A DNA stretch of 51,644 bases from an uncultured Clostridia bacterium (GTDB lineage: Bacteria; Bacillota; Clostridia; Oscillospirales; Acutalibacteraceae). Within the stretch, counting starts at the first letter, position 1. The number at the start of each line of letters is the position of its first letter. Below are positions 7,891-17,571 of the stretch, in pieces. The translations under genes were made by a program, and so were the position numbers. Location: contig CANQMH010000003.1 of NCBI GenBank assembly GCA_947624865.1, positions 1-51,644 on the forward strand, read 5' to 3'. Under the pieces are notes generated by a model. That model did no database searches. It was not told the DNA's origin and saw nothing but the letters and a program-made list of their open reading frames with translations.

Positions 7891-9165
7891 TTACAGATAA
7901 CTTATAGGATGAACTGTGTGGTCATCCTTGGGATTAAATGCAGAAAGTCCGTTGTCACCAATAAGCACGGCAGGACGAACTATATAATTGCCAAACCTTT
8001 TTTTTAGTCTGTCAATAGTTTTGTCAAGCTCTCTATTCTGCATAAGACGTTCCTCATTGTTCAGAATACTCATCTGATGAGGAATGTTGTCATGGACAAA
8101 ATCGGTCACCGAAACACCGATGCTTCTCAGCGGGCGCTGCATTTTACAGCTTTTTTTAAATAAATTTATTGCGGCTGTTGTAATATCCTTTGTCAGATTG
8201 GTATATTCATCCATAGTGTACTGCCGTGTAAATGAACTTAGCTCGTTATCACGCACGCTTATTCCTACGGTGCGTGACATAAATCCCTGTTCGCGCATAC
8301 GTCTGCAAACACTGTCGCAAAGAACATACATAACTATTTTTACATCTTCAAAGGTTTTCATATCTCTTGGAGTAGTAGTTGAATTTCCTATGGATTTTAC
8401 ATCGCTGTTTTCGTTCATATGGGCAACGGGGGAGGAGTCATATCCGTTAGCAAAGCCGTAAATTAAATCTCCCCATTTACCAAGATGTTTCCTGAGAAAT
8501 CCCAAAGGTGTATTTGCAATATCTCCAATCGTGTATATGCCGAGTTTATTCAGTTTTTTCTTTGTTGCTCTGCCTACGTAAAGCAAATCCTCGGCAGGTG
8601 AGTTCCACACAATGTCTTTATAGTTATCTCTTGTAATGAGAGTTATTGCGTCAGGCTTTTTATAGTCGCTTCCGAATTTTGCAAATATCTTGTTAAAACT
8701 CACGCCTATGCTTACCGTAATTCCCAGTTCTTCCTTAATTCTCCTGTTTATTTCAATGGCGGTTTCATATCCGTTTTTGCCGATGTTGTGGGTAACGTCA
8801 AGCCACGCTTCATCAAGACCGAATGATTCTATTCTGTCTGTGTAATCGCTGTAGATACGACGCGCCATCTTTGAAAATCGTTTGTAAAGATCAAAATGAG
8901 GCGAAAGGGTTTCAAGCTCGGGACATTTCTGTTTTGCCTGCCATATTGCTTCACCTGTTTTTACGCCGTATTTTTTGGCGATTTCATTTTTGGCAAGAAT
9001 AATTCCGTGGCGGTTTTCCGCATCGCCGCTTACCGCTACAGGTTTGTTCCTGAGTTTTGGATTGTGCAGACATTCAACGCTTGCGTAAAATCCGTTGCAG
9101 TCGCTGTGAAGAATTACCCTGTCTTTTTTATATTTGTTTTGGTCAACTGCATTTAAAATATTCAT
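7891..9165 (-). CDS. dinB: Y-family DNA polymerase IV (DinB type)
   Basis: This 424-residue translesion polymerase copies damaged templates with low fidelity. Catalytic acidic residues are visible: Asp22 in HSDCNGFYASVE, and Asp118-Glu119 in SFGLDEAWLDVT, where SIDEAFLD is more usual. A helix-hairpin-helix region (KKLNKLGIYTIGDIANTP) and a little-finger domain beginning near SIGNSTTTPRDM follow. No clear beta-clamp QLxLF motif was recognised at the C-terminus. Length is typical. The minus-strand ATG has a weak GAGATG Shine-Dalgarno. The promoter contains a perfect LexA half-site dyad, so SOS induction is expected. Confidence 0.93.
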   Translation of the reverse strand: MNILNAVDQNKYKKDRVILHSDCNGFYASVECLHNPKLRNKPVAVSGDAENRHGIILAKNEIAKKYGVKTGEAIWQAKQKCPELETLSPHFDLYKRFSKMARRIYSDYTDRIESFGLDEAWLDVTHNIGKNGYETAIEINRRIKEELGITVSIGVSFNKIFAKFGSDYKKPDAITLITRDNYKDIVWNSPAEDLLYVGRATKKKLNKLGIYTIGDIANTPLGFLRKHLGKWGDLIYGFANGYDSSPVAHMNENSDVKSIGNSTTTPRDMKTFEDVKIVMYVLCDSVCRRMREQGFMSRTVGISVRDNELSSFTRQYTMDEYTNLTKDITTAAINLFKKSCKMQRPLRSIGVSVTDFVHDNIPHQMSILNNEERLMQNRELDKTIDRLKKRFGNYIVRPAVLIGDNGLSAFNPKDDHTVHPISYL

Positions 9166-9176
9166 AACATCATCTC

Positions 9177-9188
9177 GAACAAATGTTT
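9177..9188. promoter_or_regulatory. Second, weaker LexA (SOS) box
   Basis: GAAC-AAAT-GTTT matches the Gram-positive SOS dyad GAAC-N4-GTTC except in the last base. It lies between the -10 element and the dinB start codon, about 24 bp from the stronger box, so two LexA dimers could bind in phase. Confidence 0.6.
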
Positions 9189-9194
9189 TAATTA

Positions 9195-9223
9195 ATTATA
9201 GAACATCTGTTCTGATTTGTCAA
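9195..9223 (-). promoter_or_regulatory. dinB promoter with LexA box in its spacer
   Basis: On the minus strand this is a perfect consensus promoter: TTGACA (9223-9218), a 17-bp spacer and TATAAT (9200-9195). The spacer contains GAACAGATGTTC (9212-9201), a perfect GAAC-N4-GTTC LexA dyad directly against the -10 element. Repressor bound there would occlude RNA polymerase. Confidence 0.9.
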
Positions 9224-9318
9224 TAAGCAATATCTTGAAATAATTGAAATTTTGTACGGTTATGAGTTGTATTAAAAACAGAACACACTGTATATTGATT
9301 ACATCTGTGTAATTCTCA

Positions 9319-9347
9319 TTTACAAAAACAAGATATTGTGTTAAAAT
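9319..9347 (+). promoter_or_regulatory. Predicted pyrE promoter
   Basis: TTTACA (9319-9324), a 17-bp spacer and TAAAAT (9342-9347). It leaves a short leader of about 35 nt. No attenuator hairpin or PyrR-type site was seen. Confidence 0.6.
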
Positions 9348-9389
9348 CTAAAATGTTATATTATGTAAATTTATAATCGGAGGTTAACT

Positions 9390-10064
9390 ATGGAAGCTTA
9401 CAAACAGGAATTCATTGAATTTATGGTAGACTGTCAGGTTTTGAAGTTTGGAGATTTTGTAACTAAAAGCGGAAGAAAAACACCGTTTTTTGTAAATACG
9501 GGTTTTTACAGAACAGGCGCACAGCTAAGAAGACTCGGACAGTATTATGCTGCGGCTATTGAAGAAAAGTTCGGCTTGGATTTTGACGTTCTTTTCGGAC
9601 CTGCATATAAAGGAATTCCGCTTTCAGTAGCGGCAACAATCGCTATCAGCGAAAAATACGGCAAGGATATACGCTATTGCTCAAACAGAAAAGAAGTAAA
9701 AGACCACGGCGACAAGGGTATTTTGCTTGGAAGTCCCATAAATGACGGCGACAAGGTGGTAATTATTGAGGACGTTACGACCGCAGGCACTTCAATAGAA
9801 GAAACTTTACCGATTATAAAGGCTCAGGGCGACGTAAGTCCGATAGGACTTGTAGTTTCTGTTGACCGTATGGAAAGAGGAAAGGGCGAAAAGAGCGCGC
9901 TCTCAGAGATTGAAGAAAAATACGGACTTAAAACAACTGCAATTGTTACAATGGCAGAGGTTGTAGAACATCTTTACAACAAAGAATACAAAGGTAAGGT
10001 TATAATTGATGATAAGCTGAAAGCGGCAATTGACGCATATTATGAGCAGTACGGAGTAAAATAA
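9390..10064 (+). CDS. pyrE: Orotate phosphoribosyltransferase
   Basis: This 224-residue enzyme transfers phosphoribose from PRPP to orotate, giving OMP in pyrimidine synthesis. It shows the PRPP-binding loop VVIIEDVTTAGTS (residues 123-135), the flexible-loop region NRKEVKDHGDKG (99-110) and GPAYKGIPLS (70-79). The start has a GGAGG Shine-Dalgarno. No other pyr gene is nearby. A RadC-family gene follows after 32 nt. Confidence 0.95.
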   Translation: MEAYKQEFIEFMVDCQVLKFGDFVTKSGRKTPFFVNTGFYRTGAQLRRLGQYYAAAIEEKFGLDFDVLFGPAYKGIPLSVAATIAISEKYGKDIRYCSNRKEVKDHGDKGILLGSPINDGDKVVIIEDVTTAGTSIEETLPIIKAQGDVSPIGLVVSVDRMERGKGEKSALSEIEEKYGLKTTAIVTMAEVVEHLYNKEYKGKVIIDDKLKAAIDAYYEQYGVK

Positions 10065-10096
10065 TCAACTGATATTCTGACAAAAGAGGTTATCTT

Positions 10097-10801
10097 ATGG
10101 CTTCATCAAACGGACATGAACATTCAGGACACAGACAGCGGTTAAAGAAAAAATTCATAGAAAACGGATTTGATGTTTTTGAGCCTCATGAAGCGCTGGA
10201 AATGTATTTGTTCTATGCAATTCCCAGAAAAGATACAAATCCGCTGGCTCACAGACTGCTCGACAGGTATCTGAATATCGGCGGTGTGTGCGACGCGCCT
10301 ATTGACGAGCTTGAAAATGAGTTCGGTCTGTCTGAATCTGCGGCTGTATTTCTTAAAATGCTTCCGGAGATGTCAAGGCTGTATAATGAATCAAAAATGT
10401 CGGATGATAATGTAATAGATTATGAGAATTTAGGTGAAAAGTTCAAAGCCAAATTTATCGGAAGAACAAGCGAAGCCGTCGCCCTTATGCTTGGTGATGC
10501 CAAAGGCAAGATGATATATTTTAACATAATTTCAAAGGGTTCGATTAATTCTTCCGATATGCCTGTTCGCAAAATAGTTGACCTTGCGCTTCGTCATAAT
10601 GCAAAAACGGCGTTTCTTGCTCATAATCATCCCAGCGGTACGGCTCTGCCATCGCAGAACGACCTTACGACGACAAGGGTTATACGTGAAACTCTGCTGA
10701 GTATCGGAGTGGATTTGATAGACCATTATATTGTTACCGATGAGGATTTTGTTTCGCTCAGAGAAAGCGGAATGGCAGGCAACATTTTCTATTACGAATA
10801 A
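10097..10801 (+). CDS. radC: RadC-family JAB-domain protein
   Basis: This 234-residue protein has an N-terminal helical region with HEALEMYLFYAIPRKD and a helix-hairpin-helix-like segment (about 30-95), then a C-terminal JAB/MPN domain. The metal-binding motif is complete: HNHPSG (176-181) and an Asp near 189 (LPSQNDL). A role in DNA repair is the historical name for the family; its real activity is unsettled. It sits between pyrE and uvrB in the same direction. The Shine-Dalgarno is AGAGG. Confidence 0.88.
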   Translation: MASSNGHEHSGHRQRLKKKFIENGFDVFEPHEALEMYLFYAIPRKDTNPLAHRLLDRYLNIGGVCDAPIDELENEFGLSESAAVFLKMLPEMSRLYNESKMSDDNVIDYENLGEKFKAKFIGRTSEAVALMLGDAKGKMIYFNIISKGSINSSDMPVRKIVDLALRHNAKTAFLAHNHPSGTALPSQNDLTTTRVIRETLLSIGVDLIDHYIVTDEDFVSLRESGMAGNIFYYE

Positions 10802-10892
10802 TTATTTACGAAAGCATTTGAAGTAAAACGCAGTATCGTGTATGCAAACAAAAATAAGTTTGTCATAGACAGTTTAAAACAAGTGATGTGTA

Positions 10893-12851
10893 ATGAATTT
10901 TAAAATACATTCAAAATACAGGCCTACGGGTGACCAGCCTCAGACAATAGAAAAACTCGTAAAAAGCATTAATTCAGGCAATAAAGAGCAGACCCTGCTC
11001 GGTGTAACAGGCTCGGGAAAAACCTTTACAATGGCAAATGTTATCGAGCAGATTCAGAGACCTACGCTTGTGCTGGCTCACAATAAAACACTTGCCGCAC
11101 AGCTTTGCAGTGAGTTTAAAGAATTCTTTCCCGAAAACGCCGTTGAATATTTTGTGTCCTATTATGATTACTATCAGCCGGAAGCGTATGTTGCTCAGAC
11201 CGATACCTATATTGAAAAAGACAGCTCAATAAATGATGAAATAGACAAGCTCCGTCACAGCGCAACGCTTGCCTTGTCTGAGCGCCGCGACGTTATTATA
11301 GTTGCATCCGTTTCCTGTATTTACAGCTTGGGCGACCCGATTGACTACCGAAATATGGTAATTTCTCTCAGACCAGGTATGCAGAAAAGCCGTGACGACC
11401 TCGTAAAAAAACTGGTTGAGCTTCAATATGAGAGAAACGATGTAAACTTTATCCGCAACAAGTTCAGAGTACGGGGGGATGTGGTTGAGATTTTTCCTGC
11501 CGCATCAAGTGATTCAGTAATTCGTGTTGAATTTTTCGGAGATGAAATAGACCGCATTTCAGAAATAAATCCTCTTACAGGTGAGTTAAAGGCATTTTTA
11601 AAGCACTCGGCAATATATCCTGCCTCGCATTATATTGTGTCGAAGGATAAGATGAAAACCGCGCTTGCGGAAATTGAAAGAGAATTGCAGGAACGTCTTG
11701 AATATTTCAGAGAAAACGGCAAATTACTTGAAGCACAGCGAATTGAACAGCGCACTCATTATGATATGGAAATGCTTCAGGAAATCGGTTTTTGTACAGG
11801 AATAGAAAACTATTCAAGAATTTTGTCAGGCAGAGAACCCGGCTCGTCACCGTTTACATTGCTTGACTATTTTCCTAAGGATTTTCTTTTGTTTGTTGAC
11901 GAGTCGCACGTTACTCTCCCTCAGGTAAGAGGAATGTATGCAGGCGACCATGCCCGCAAAAAAAGCCTTGTTGACTACGGTTTCAGACTTCCGTCAGCTT
12001 ATGATAACCGTCCGCTTAATTTTGACGAATTTTATGAAAGAATTAATCAGGCTGTGTTTGTAAGCGCAACTCCGGGCGACCTTGAAATGGAGAAATCAAA
12101 GGTTGTTGCAGAGCAGATCATCAGACCTACAGGACTTCTTGACCCTGAGATCTCCGTTCGTCCGACAGAGGGACAGCTCGACGACCTGGTATCTGAAATC
12201 AATATCAGAACAGCTAAAAAACAGCGAACGCTTGTTACTACTCTGACTATGAAAATGGCTGAGGATTTGACCGCATATCTTGAAACAATGGGAATAAAGG
12301 TGCGCTATATGCACCACGATATAGATACCGTTGAGCGCATGGAAATAGTACGTGATTTACGTCTTGGTGAATTTGACGTGCTTGTGGGAATCAATCTGCT
12401 CAGAGAGGGACTTGATATTCCCGAAGTTTCGCTTGTAGCGGTGCTTGACGCCGACAAAGAGGGATTTCTGCGCAGTACGCGTTCTCTTATTCAGATTACT
12501 GGACGTGCCGCCAGAAACAGCGAGGGTATGGTAATTATGTACGCAGACAGCGTTACCGAATCTATGAAAGTAGCAATTACCGAAACCGAACGCCGCCGTG
12601 AAATTCAGCAGAAATATAATGAGGAACACGGCATAGTACCAAAGACAATAGTCAAAAAAGTAAGCGATATACTTGAAATTTCAACTCATACCGACAAAGA
12701 GTTTAAAAATACAAAAAAGCTTTCAAAAGCCCAGAAACAGCAGTTGATAGAAAGTCTTACAAAAGAAATGAAAGCTGCCGCAAAGCTGCTTGAATTTGAG
12801 CACGCCGCATATTTGCGTGATAAAATCAAGAAGCTGCGCGGTGATAAATGA
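10893..12851 (+). CDS. uvrB: Excinuclease ABC subunit B
   Basis: This 652-residue helicase-like subunit of nucleotide excision repair verifies damage after UvrA loading. Visible features are Walker A GVTGSGKT (37-44), the beta-hairpin region [10 protein letters not shown], the DEAD-type box FVDESHVT, helicase motifs ending QITGRAARN, and a C-terminal UVR domain (about 617-650) that contacts UvrC. The ATG has only a weak Shine-Dalgarno. No canonical GAAC-N4-GTTC SOS box was found upstream, but CAAAC (10845-10849) and GTTTG (10858-10862) form a dyad. uvrA and uvrC are not in the window; topoisomerase genes follow. Confidence 0.97.
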   Translation: MNFKIHSKYRPTGDQPQTIEKLVKSINSGNKEQTLLGVTGSGKTFTMANVIEQIQRPTLVLAHNKTLAAQLCSEFKEFFPENAVEYFVSYYDYYQPEAYVAQTDTYIEKDSSINDEIDKLRHSATLALSERRDVIIVASVSCIYSLGDPIDYRNMVISLRPGMQKSRDDLVKKLVELQYERNDVNFIRNKFRVRGDVVEIFPAASSDSVIRVEFFGDEIDRISEINPLTGELKAFLKHSAIYPASHYIVSKDKMKTALAEIERELQERLEYFRENGKLLEAQRIEQRTHYDMEMLQEIGFCTGIENYSRILSGREPGSSPFTLLDYFPKDFLLFVDESHVTLPQVRGMYAGDHARKKSLVDYGFRLPSAYDNRPLNFDEFYERINQAVFVSATPGDLEMEKSKVVAEQIIRPTGLLDPEISVRPTEGQLDDLVSEINIRTAKKQRTLVTTLTMKMAEDLTAYLETMGIKVRYMHHDIDTVERMEIVRDLRLGEFDVLVGINLLREGLDIPEVSLVAVLDADKEGFLRSTRSLIQITGRAARNSEGMVIMYADSVTESMKVAITETERRREIQQKYNEEHGIVPKTIVKKVSDILEISTHTDKEFKNTKKLSKAQKQQLIESLTKEMKAAAKLLEFEHAAYLRDKIKKLRGDK

Positions 12852-12874
12852 TAAAGAAACAGAGGAAAAGTACA

Positions 12875-14860
12875 ATGCCAAGAAAGAAAACCAACGAATA
12901 CGATAATACCAGCATCACGACCCTCAAAGGTGCCGACCGTGTCCGCAAAAGACCCGCGGTAATTTTCGGTTCGGACGGAATTGACGGCTGCCAGCATTCT
13001 GTATTTGAAATTCTTTCAAACTCCATTGACGAGGCAAGAGAGGGATACGGCAAGCAGATTTCCGTAACCAGATACGCCGATGGTTCAATTGAAGTTGAGG
13101 ACCACGGACGAGGCATCCCTGTAGATTACAACGAAAAAGAAAAGATGTTCAATTGGGAGCTTGTGTTCTGTGAAATGTATGCCGGCGGCAAATATAACAA
13201 CAACGAGGGAGAAAGCTACGAGTTTTCGCTTGGTATGAACGGACTCGGACTTTGCTCTACGCAGTACAGCTCCGAGTATATGGATGTTGACATTCGCCGT
13301 GACGGATTCCGTTATACGCTTCACTTTGAAAAGGGCGAGAATATAGGAGGACTAAAAAAAGAACCCTACAGCAAAAAGGATACGGGTACAAAAATCCATT
13401 GGAAGCCTGACTTTGAGGTGTTTACCGATATAGCGGTTCAGCCCGAATATTTTTTAGATATAATGAAACGACAGGCAATTGTAAATGCAGGCGTTGAATT
13501 TATATTTAGAAACCAGAACGGAAAGTCATATGATACCACAAGTTTCAACTATGCAAACGGGGTTGTTGACCACGTTGCCGAGATAATCGGCGAGGACGGT
13601 CTAACATCTATTCAGCATTGGGAAACAGAGTGCAAAACCCGTGACCGTGAAGATAAGCCTGAATACAAATGCAAAATGGATATTGCCGTTGCGTTTTCAA
13701 ACAAGGTGAATCTTACGGAGTATTATCACAATTCAAGCTGGCTTGAGCATGGGGGAGCGCCCGATAAAGCGGTGAGAAGCGCTTTTGTATATCAGATTGA
13801 CAATTACTTAAAACAGAACAATAAATATAACAAGACAGAAAGCAAAATAAAATATGATGATGTTGAAGATAGCTTAATATGTGTTATTTCGTCATTTTCA
13901 AGCGTATCTTCTTATGAAAACCAGACCAAAAAAGCTGTTACAAATAAGGGTATTCAGGATGCAATGACAGCATTTTTAAGGCAAAGTCTTGAGGTTTATT
14001 TTATTGAAAATCCGCTCGAGGCAGAAAAAATAGCCGAACAGGTGCTTGTAAATAAGAGAAGCCGTGAAAATGCCGAGAAAACCCGCCTGAACATAAAGAA
14101 AAAGCTTTCAGGAAATCTTGACATAACAAACCGCGTTGCAAAGTTTGTTGACTGCCGCAGCAAGGATGTTTCCGTGCGCGAGCTTTTCATAGTAGAGGGT
14201 GACTCTGCGCTCGGTGCCTGCAAACAGGCGCGCGACCCTGATTTTCAGGCGATTATGCCAATTAGAGGTAAGATACTTAACTGCTTAAAGGCAGATTACG
14301 ATAAAATTTTCAAGAGTGAGATTATTACCGATTTGCTCAAAGTTCTCGGATGCGGAGTAGAGGTTAAATCCAAGGCAAATAAAAATCTGTCAAGCTTTGA
14401 TATGGACGCTCTGCGCTGGAACAAAGTAATCCTCTGTACCGATGCCGACGTTGACGGATTTCAGATAAGAACTCTTCTTCTAACAATGCTTTACAGGCTT
14501 ACGCCTACTCTTATTGAAGAGGGAAAGGTTTTCATAGCAGAATCGCCTCTTTATGAAATAACCTCAAAAAATGATGTTTATTTTGCTTATGATGAGATTG
14601 AAAAGGACAAATTTATTGCTCAAATCGGCAATGAAAAGTTTACAATTCAGAGAAGCAAGGGCCTTGGAGAAAACGAACCCGATATGATGAACCTAACGAC
14701 AATGAATCCTGATACCCGCCGCCTTATCAAGGTTATGCCTGATGATGCGGCTCAGACAGCCGAAATTTTTGATATTCTGCTCGGCGATAATCTTCAGGGC
14801 AGAAAGGATTATATTGTAGAGCACGGTAATGAATATATAGATAATCTTGATGTAAGCTGA
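12875..14860 (+). CDS. parE: Type II topoisomerase ATPase subunit (ParE/GyrB-like, atypical)
   Basis: This 661-residue GHKL ATPase and Toprim subunit drives strand passage with the adjacent ParC-like subunit. The ATG at 12875 (Shine-Dalgarno AGAGGAAAAG) is preferred over one at 12848 that overlaps uvrB. ATP-site motifs are LSNSIDEA, EVEDHGRGIP and a divergent G-loop SLGMNGLG in place of the usual GGLHGVG. QTKKA provides the lysine. Toprim motifs are VEGDSA (near 440) and DADVDG (523-528), the latter in place of the common DPDVDG. The divergence suggests a non-canonical clostridial topoisomerase IV rather than the housekeeping gyrase. The gyrBA pair would be elsewhere. Confidence 0.85.
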   Translation: MPRKKTNEYDNTSITTLKGADRVRKRPAVIFGSDGIDGCQHSVFEILSNSIDEAREGYGKQISVTRYADGSIEVEDHGRGIPVDYNEKEKMFNWELVFCEMYAGGKYNNNEGESYEFSLGMNGLGLCSTQYSSEYMDVDIRRDGFRYTLHFEKGENIGGLKKEPYSKKDTGTKIHWKPDFEVFTDIAVQPEYFLDIMKRQAIVNAGVEFIFRNQNGKSYDTTSFNYANGVVDHVAEIIGEDGLTSIQHWETECKTRDREDKPEYKCKMDIAVAFSNKVNLTEYYHNSSWLEHGGAPDKAVRSAFVYQIDNYLKQNNKYNKTESKIKYDDVEDSLICVISSFSSVSSYENQTKKAVTNKGIQDAMTAFLRQSLEVYFIENPLEAEKIAEQVLVNKRSRENAEKTRLNIKKKLSGNLDITNRVAKFVDCRSKDVSVRELFIVEGDSALGACKQARDPDFQAIMPIRGKILNCLKADYDKIFKSEIITDLLKVLGCGVEVKSKANKNLSSFDMDALRWNKVILCTDADVDGFQIRTLLLTMLYRLTPTLIEEGKVFIAESPLYEITSKNDVYFAYDEIEKDKFIAQIGNEKFTIQRSKGLGENEPDMMNLTTMNPDTRRLIKVMPDDAAQTAEIFDILLGDNLQGRKDYIVEHGNEYIDNLDVS

Positions 14861-14876
14861 TTGGAGGCGGAAAGCA

Positions 14877-17117
14877 ATGGCTTCAAAAAAGAAAACGCCT
14901 AAAAATCCTGCTGCAATGAAAACACACGGCGTCATCAACGGTGCAGGCGACGTAGTTGAACAGCCCATAGTTTCCACAATCCGTGAAAACTATATGCCCT
15001 ATGCAATGAGCGTAATTATGTCCAGAGCAATTCCCGAAATTGACGGCTTTAAGCCGTCTCACAGAAAGCTTCTTTATACTATGTATAAAATGGGATTGTT
15101 AAACGGAGCAAGAACAAAATCCGCTAATATTGTTGGTGCAACAATGAAGCTTAATCCTCACGGCGATTCCGCAATATACGATACTATGGTACGTCTTTCA
15201 CGCGGATATGAGGCTTTGCTTCACCCGTATGTTGACTCAAAGGGAAATTTCGGAAAGTTTTACAGCCGAGATATGGCATGGGCGGCTTCAAGATATACCG
15301 AAGCAAAGCTTGCGCCCATATGTAACGAGCTGTTTCGCGACATAGATAAAGATACCGTGGATTTTGTTGACAACTATGACAATACAATGAAAGAGCCGTC
15401 ATTACTTCCGGCTGTTTTTCCGTCTGTACTTGTAAATGCAAATACGGGAATAGCCGTAGGTATGGCTTCTAATATATGCTCATTTAATTTAAAGGAGGCC
15501 TGCGAAACAACTGCCGCACTTATCCGAGACCCGAACCACGATGTAAAGTCAACTCTGCCTGCACCTGATTTTGTCGGTGGCTGTCAGATTATTTATGACG
15601 AAAAGGTTATTGACCAGGTATATGAAACAGGCAGGGGCAGTATTAAGCTTCGTGCAAAGTATGACTATGACAAATCTGCAAACTGCATTGATATTCTTGC
15701 AATCCCATCTACTACTACGTGTGAAGTCATAATTGAGAAAATAATAGACCTTGTAAAACAGGGAAAATTAAAAGAGATTTCCGATGTACGTGATGAAACC
15801 GGTATAAACGGACTGAAAATAACAATCGACTTAAAGCGCGGAGTTGACCCCGACAAGCTTATGACCAAGCTCTGCCGTTTTACCACACTTGAGGATTCCT
15901 ATGCCTGCAACTTTAACGTGCTTATAGGCGGAGTGCCTATGGTGCTTGGAGTTAAAGAACTTCTTGAAGAGTGGATATCTTTCAGAATCGAGTGCGTAAA
16001 ACGCAGAACATATTATGACAGAAGCAAAAAGGCAGACAAACTTCATTTGCTCAAAGGACTTGAAAAAATTCTGCTTGATATTGACAAGGCAATTAAAATA
16101 ATCCGTGAAACAGATGAAGAGGCAGAGGTCGTTCCCAATCTTATGATAGGATTCGGCATAGATAAAACTCAGGCTGAATATGTGGCTGAAATAAAGCTGC
16201 GCCACCTCAACAGGGAGTATATTTTAAAGCGCACAAAAGATATTGAAGATTTGGAAAAAGAAATTGCCGAGCTTGATGAAATACTTAAAAGCAAGTCAAG
16301 AGTAAAGACGATTATAGTAAAAGAATTAAAGGACATTGGAGAAAAATACGGTCAGCCGCGCAGAAGTATTATAATCTATAATGACAATACAAAGTACGAG
16401 GAGGAAATTGAGGAAGTTCCCGATTATCCCGTAACTTTATTCTTTACCAAGGAAGGATATTTCAAAAAAATCACGCCTCAGTCCCTCAGAATGAGCGGGG
16501 CGCACAAGCTTAAAGACGGCGATGAGATTATACAGGAAATTGAATTTTCAAATAACTGCGATCTGCTGTTCTTTACCGACAAATGTCAGGTGTATAAAGC
16601 AAAAGCCTTTGATTTTTCAGATACAAAGGCAAGCGTTCTCGGCGATTACGTTGCGGCCAAGCTTTCAATGGATGAAAACGAAAACGCTATAAAAATGATT
16701 GCTACAAAGGATTATAAGGGAATAATCATATTTGCTTTTGAAAACGGCAAAATTGCAAAAGTGCCGCTTAGTTCCTATGAAACAAAAACAAACCGCAAAA
16801 AACTCACGGGAGCATATTCAGACAAATCTCCTCTTACGGGAGTTTTGTTTATTGATGAAGACAAAGAGATTCTCTTAAAATCATCTTCTGGCAGAATGCT
16901 GCTTGTGCATTCGGGTGCTCTTGCTCTCAAATCAACACGTTCCACTCAGGGAGTAGCCGTGATGAAACTCAAAAAGGGTCAAAGATTATTTGAAATACAA
17001 GAGTACAAAGAAGGCACTTTTTCAAAACCTCAGCGCTACAGGACGCGTTCTCTCCCTGCATTGGGAGCGCTTTTGTCAAATGAAGATACAGCAGATGAAC
17101 AGCTTTCACTGTTATAA
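14877..17117 (+). CDS. parC: Type II topoisomerase DNA-cleavage subunit (ParC/GyrA-like, atypical)
   Basis: This 746-residue subunit breaks and rejoins DNA. The catalytic tyrosine is Tyr140 in AASRYTEAKL, preceded by Arg139. The quinolone-determining region reads NPHGDSAIYDT, with Ser98 and Asp102 in the wild-type state. YMPYAMSVIMSRAIPEIDGF departs from the common YLDYAMSVI…LPDVRDGL. The C-terminal 250 residues contain beta-pinwheel-like repeats (FFTKEGYFKKI, FFTDKCQVYKA, FAFENGKIAKV), and I saw no GyrA-box (QRRGGKG). The absence of that box favours decatenation (topoisomerase IV) over gyrase. It starts 16 nt after parE, with a GGAGG Shine-Dalgarno. Confidence 0.88.
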   Translation: MASKKKTPKNPAAMKTHGVINGAGDVVEQPIVSTIRENYMPYAMSVIMSRAIPEIDGFKPSHRKLLYTMYKMGLLNGARTKSANIVGATMKLNPHGDSAIYDTMVRLSRGYEALLHPYVDSKGNFGKFYSRDMAWAASRYTEAKLAPICNELFRDIDKDTVDFVDNYDNTMKEPSLLPAVFPSVLVNANTGIAVGMASNICSFNLKEACETTAALIRDPNHDVKSTLPAPDFVGGCQIIYDEKVIDQVYETGRGSIKLRAKYDYDKSANCIDILAIPSTTTCEVIIEKIIDLVKQGKLKEISDVRDETGINGLKITIDLKRGVDPDKLMTKLCRFTTLEDSYACNFNVLIGGVPMVLGVKELLEEWISFRIECVKRRTYYDRSKKADKLHLLKGLEKILLDIDKAIKIIRETDEEAEVVPNLMIGFGIDKTQAEYVAEIKLRHLNREYILKRTKDIEDLEKEIAELDEILKSKSRVKTIIVKELKDIGEKYGQPRRSIIIYNDNTKYEEEIEEVPDYPVTLFFTKEGYFKKITPQSLRMSGAHKLKDGDEIIQEIEFSNNCDLLFFTDKCQVYKAKAFDFSDTKASVLGDYVAAKLSMDENENAIKMIATKDYKGIIIFAFENGKIAKVPLSSYETKTNRKKLTGAYSDKSPLTGVLFIDEDKEILLKSSSGRMLLVHSGALALKSTRSTQGVAVMKLKKGQRLFEIQEYKEGTFSKPQRYRTRSLPALGALLSNEDTADEQLSLL

Positions 17118-17150
17118 AATATTATTATAAAATAAAAATTAAAAAAATGC

Positions 17151-17179
17151 TTGAAAAAAGCTGATTTGTATGTTATTAT
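17151..17179 (+). promoter_or_regulatory. Predicted secG promoter
   Basis: TTGAAA (17151-17156), a 17-bp spacer and TATTAT (17174-17179), in the gap between the topoisomerase gene and secG. Confidence 0.6.
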
Positions 17180-17229
17180 GAATTAGTTAAATAATGTAAT
17201 TTTACAATTCTATGAAAGGATGATATAAA

Positions 17230-17481
17230 ATGAGCGTTTGGGGTATTGTTCTCGGTATTTTACTTGGTGTAGTATCAATCGCAATTATTGTTGTAATTAT
17301 TCTTCAGGAAGGTAATCAGCAGGGTCTTGGAGTAGTAACAGGTGTAGCTGACTCTTATTTTTCAAAAAACAAGGCCCGTTCAATTGATGCTTTCCTTTCC
17401 CGCTGGACAAAGGTTTTTGCTGCAATATTTGTTCTCTTTGTAATTGCACTTAATGTGCTTGCGCATTTTGACATACTGTAA
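17230..17481 (+). CDS. secG: Preprotein translocase subunit SecG
   Basis: This 83-residue protein has two membrane helices (about 5-25 and 60-80) joined by the conserved SecG loop LQEGNQQGLGVVTGVADSYF. It is an accessory subunit of the SecYEG channel. A GAAAGGAT Shine-Dalgarno precedes the ATG. A terminator follows, so it is probably monocistronic. rnr and smpB, which often follow secG in Firmicutes, are absent here. Confidence 0.92.
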   Translation: MSVWGIVLGILLGVVSIAIIVVIILQEGNQQGLGVVTGVADSYFSKNKARSIDAFLSRWTKVFAAIFVLFVIALNVLAHFDIL

Positions 17482-17520
17482 TATTGTATAAGTCATATTT
17501 TTTATTTTTTCAGCATAATT

Positions 17521-17555
17521 ATAGACCGTCGGATAACCGACGGTCTATTTTTCTT
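17521..17555 (+). terminator. secG terminator
   Basis: A perfect 12-bp stem, ATAGACCGTCGG (17521-17532) with CCGACGGTCTAT (17537-17548), has a 4-nt loop and is followed by TTTTCTTT. It ends only about 17 nt before the bofA start codon. Confidence 0.9.
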
Positions 17556-17571
17556 TGCGGAGTTGTTCAAT

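Noticed and set aside
10801..10892. LexA box upstream of uvrB
   Set aside because: The only dyad (CAAAC-N8-GTTTG) has the wrong spacing and half-sites for GAAC-N4-GTTC.
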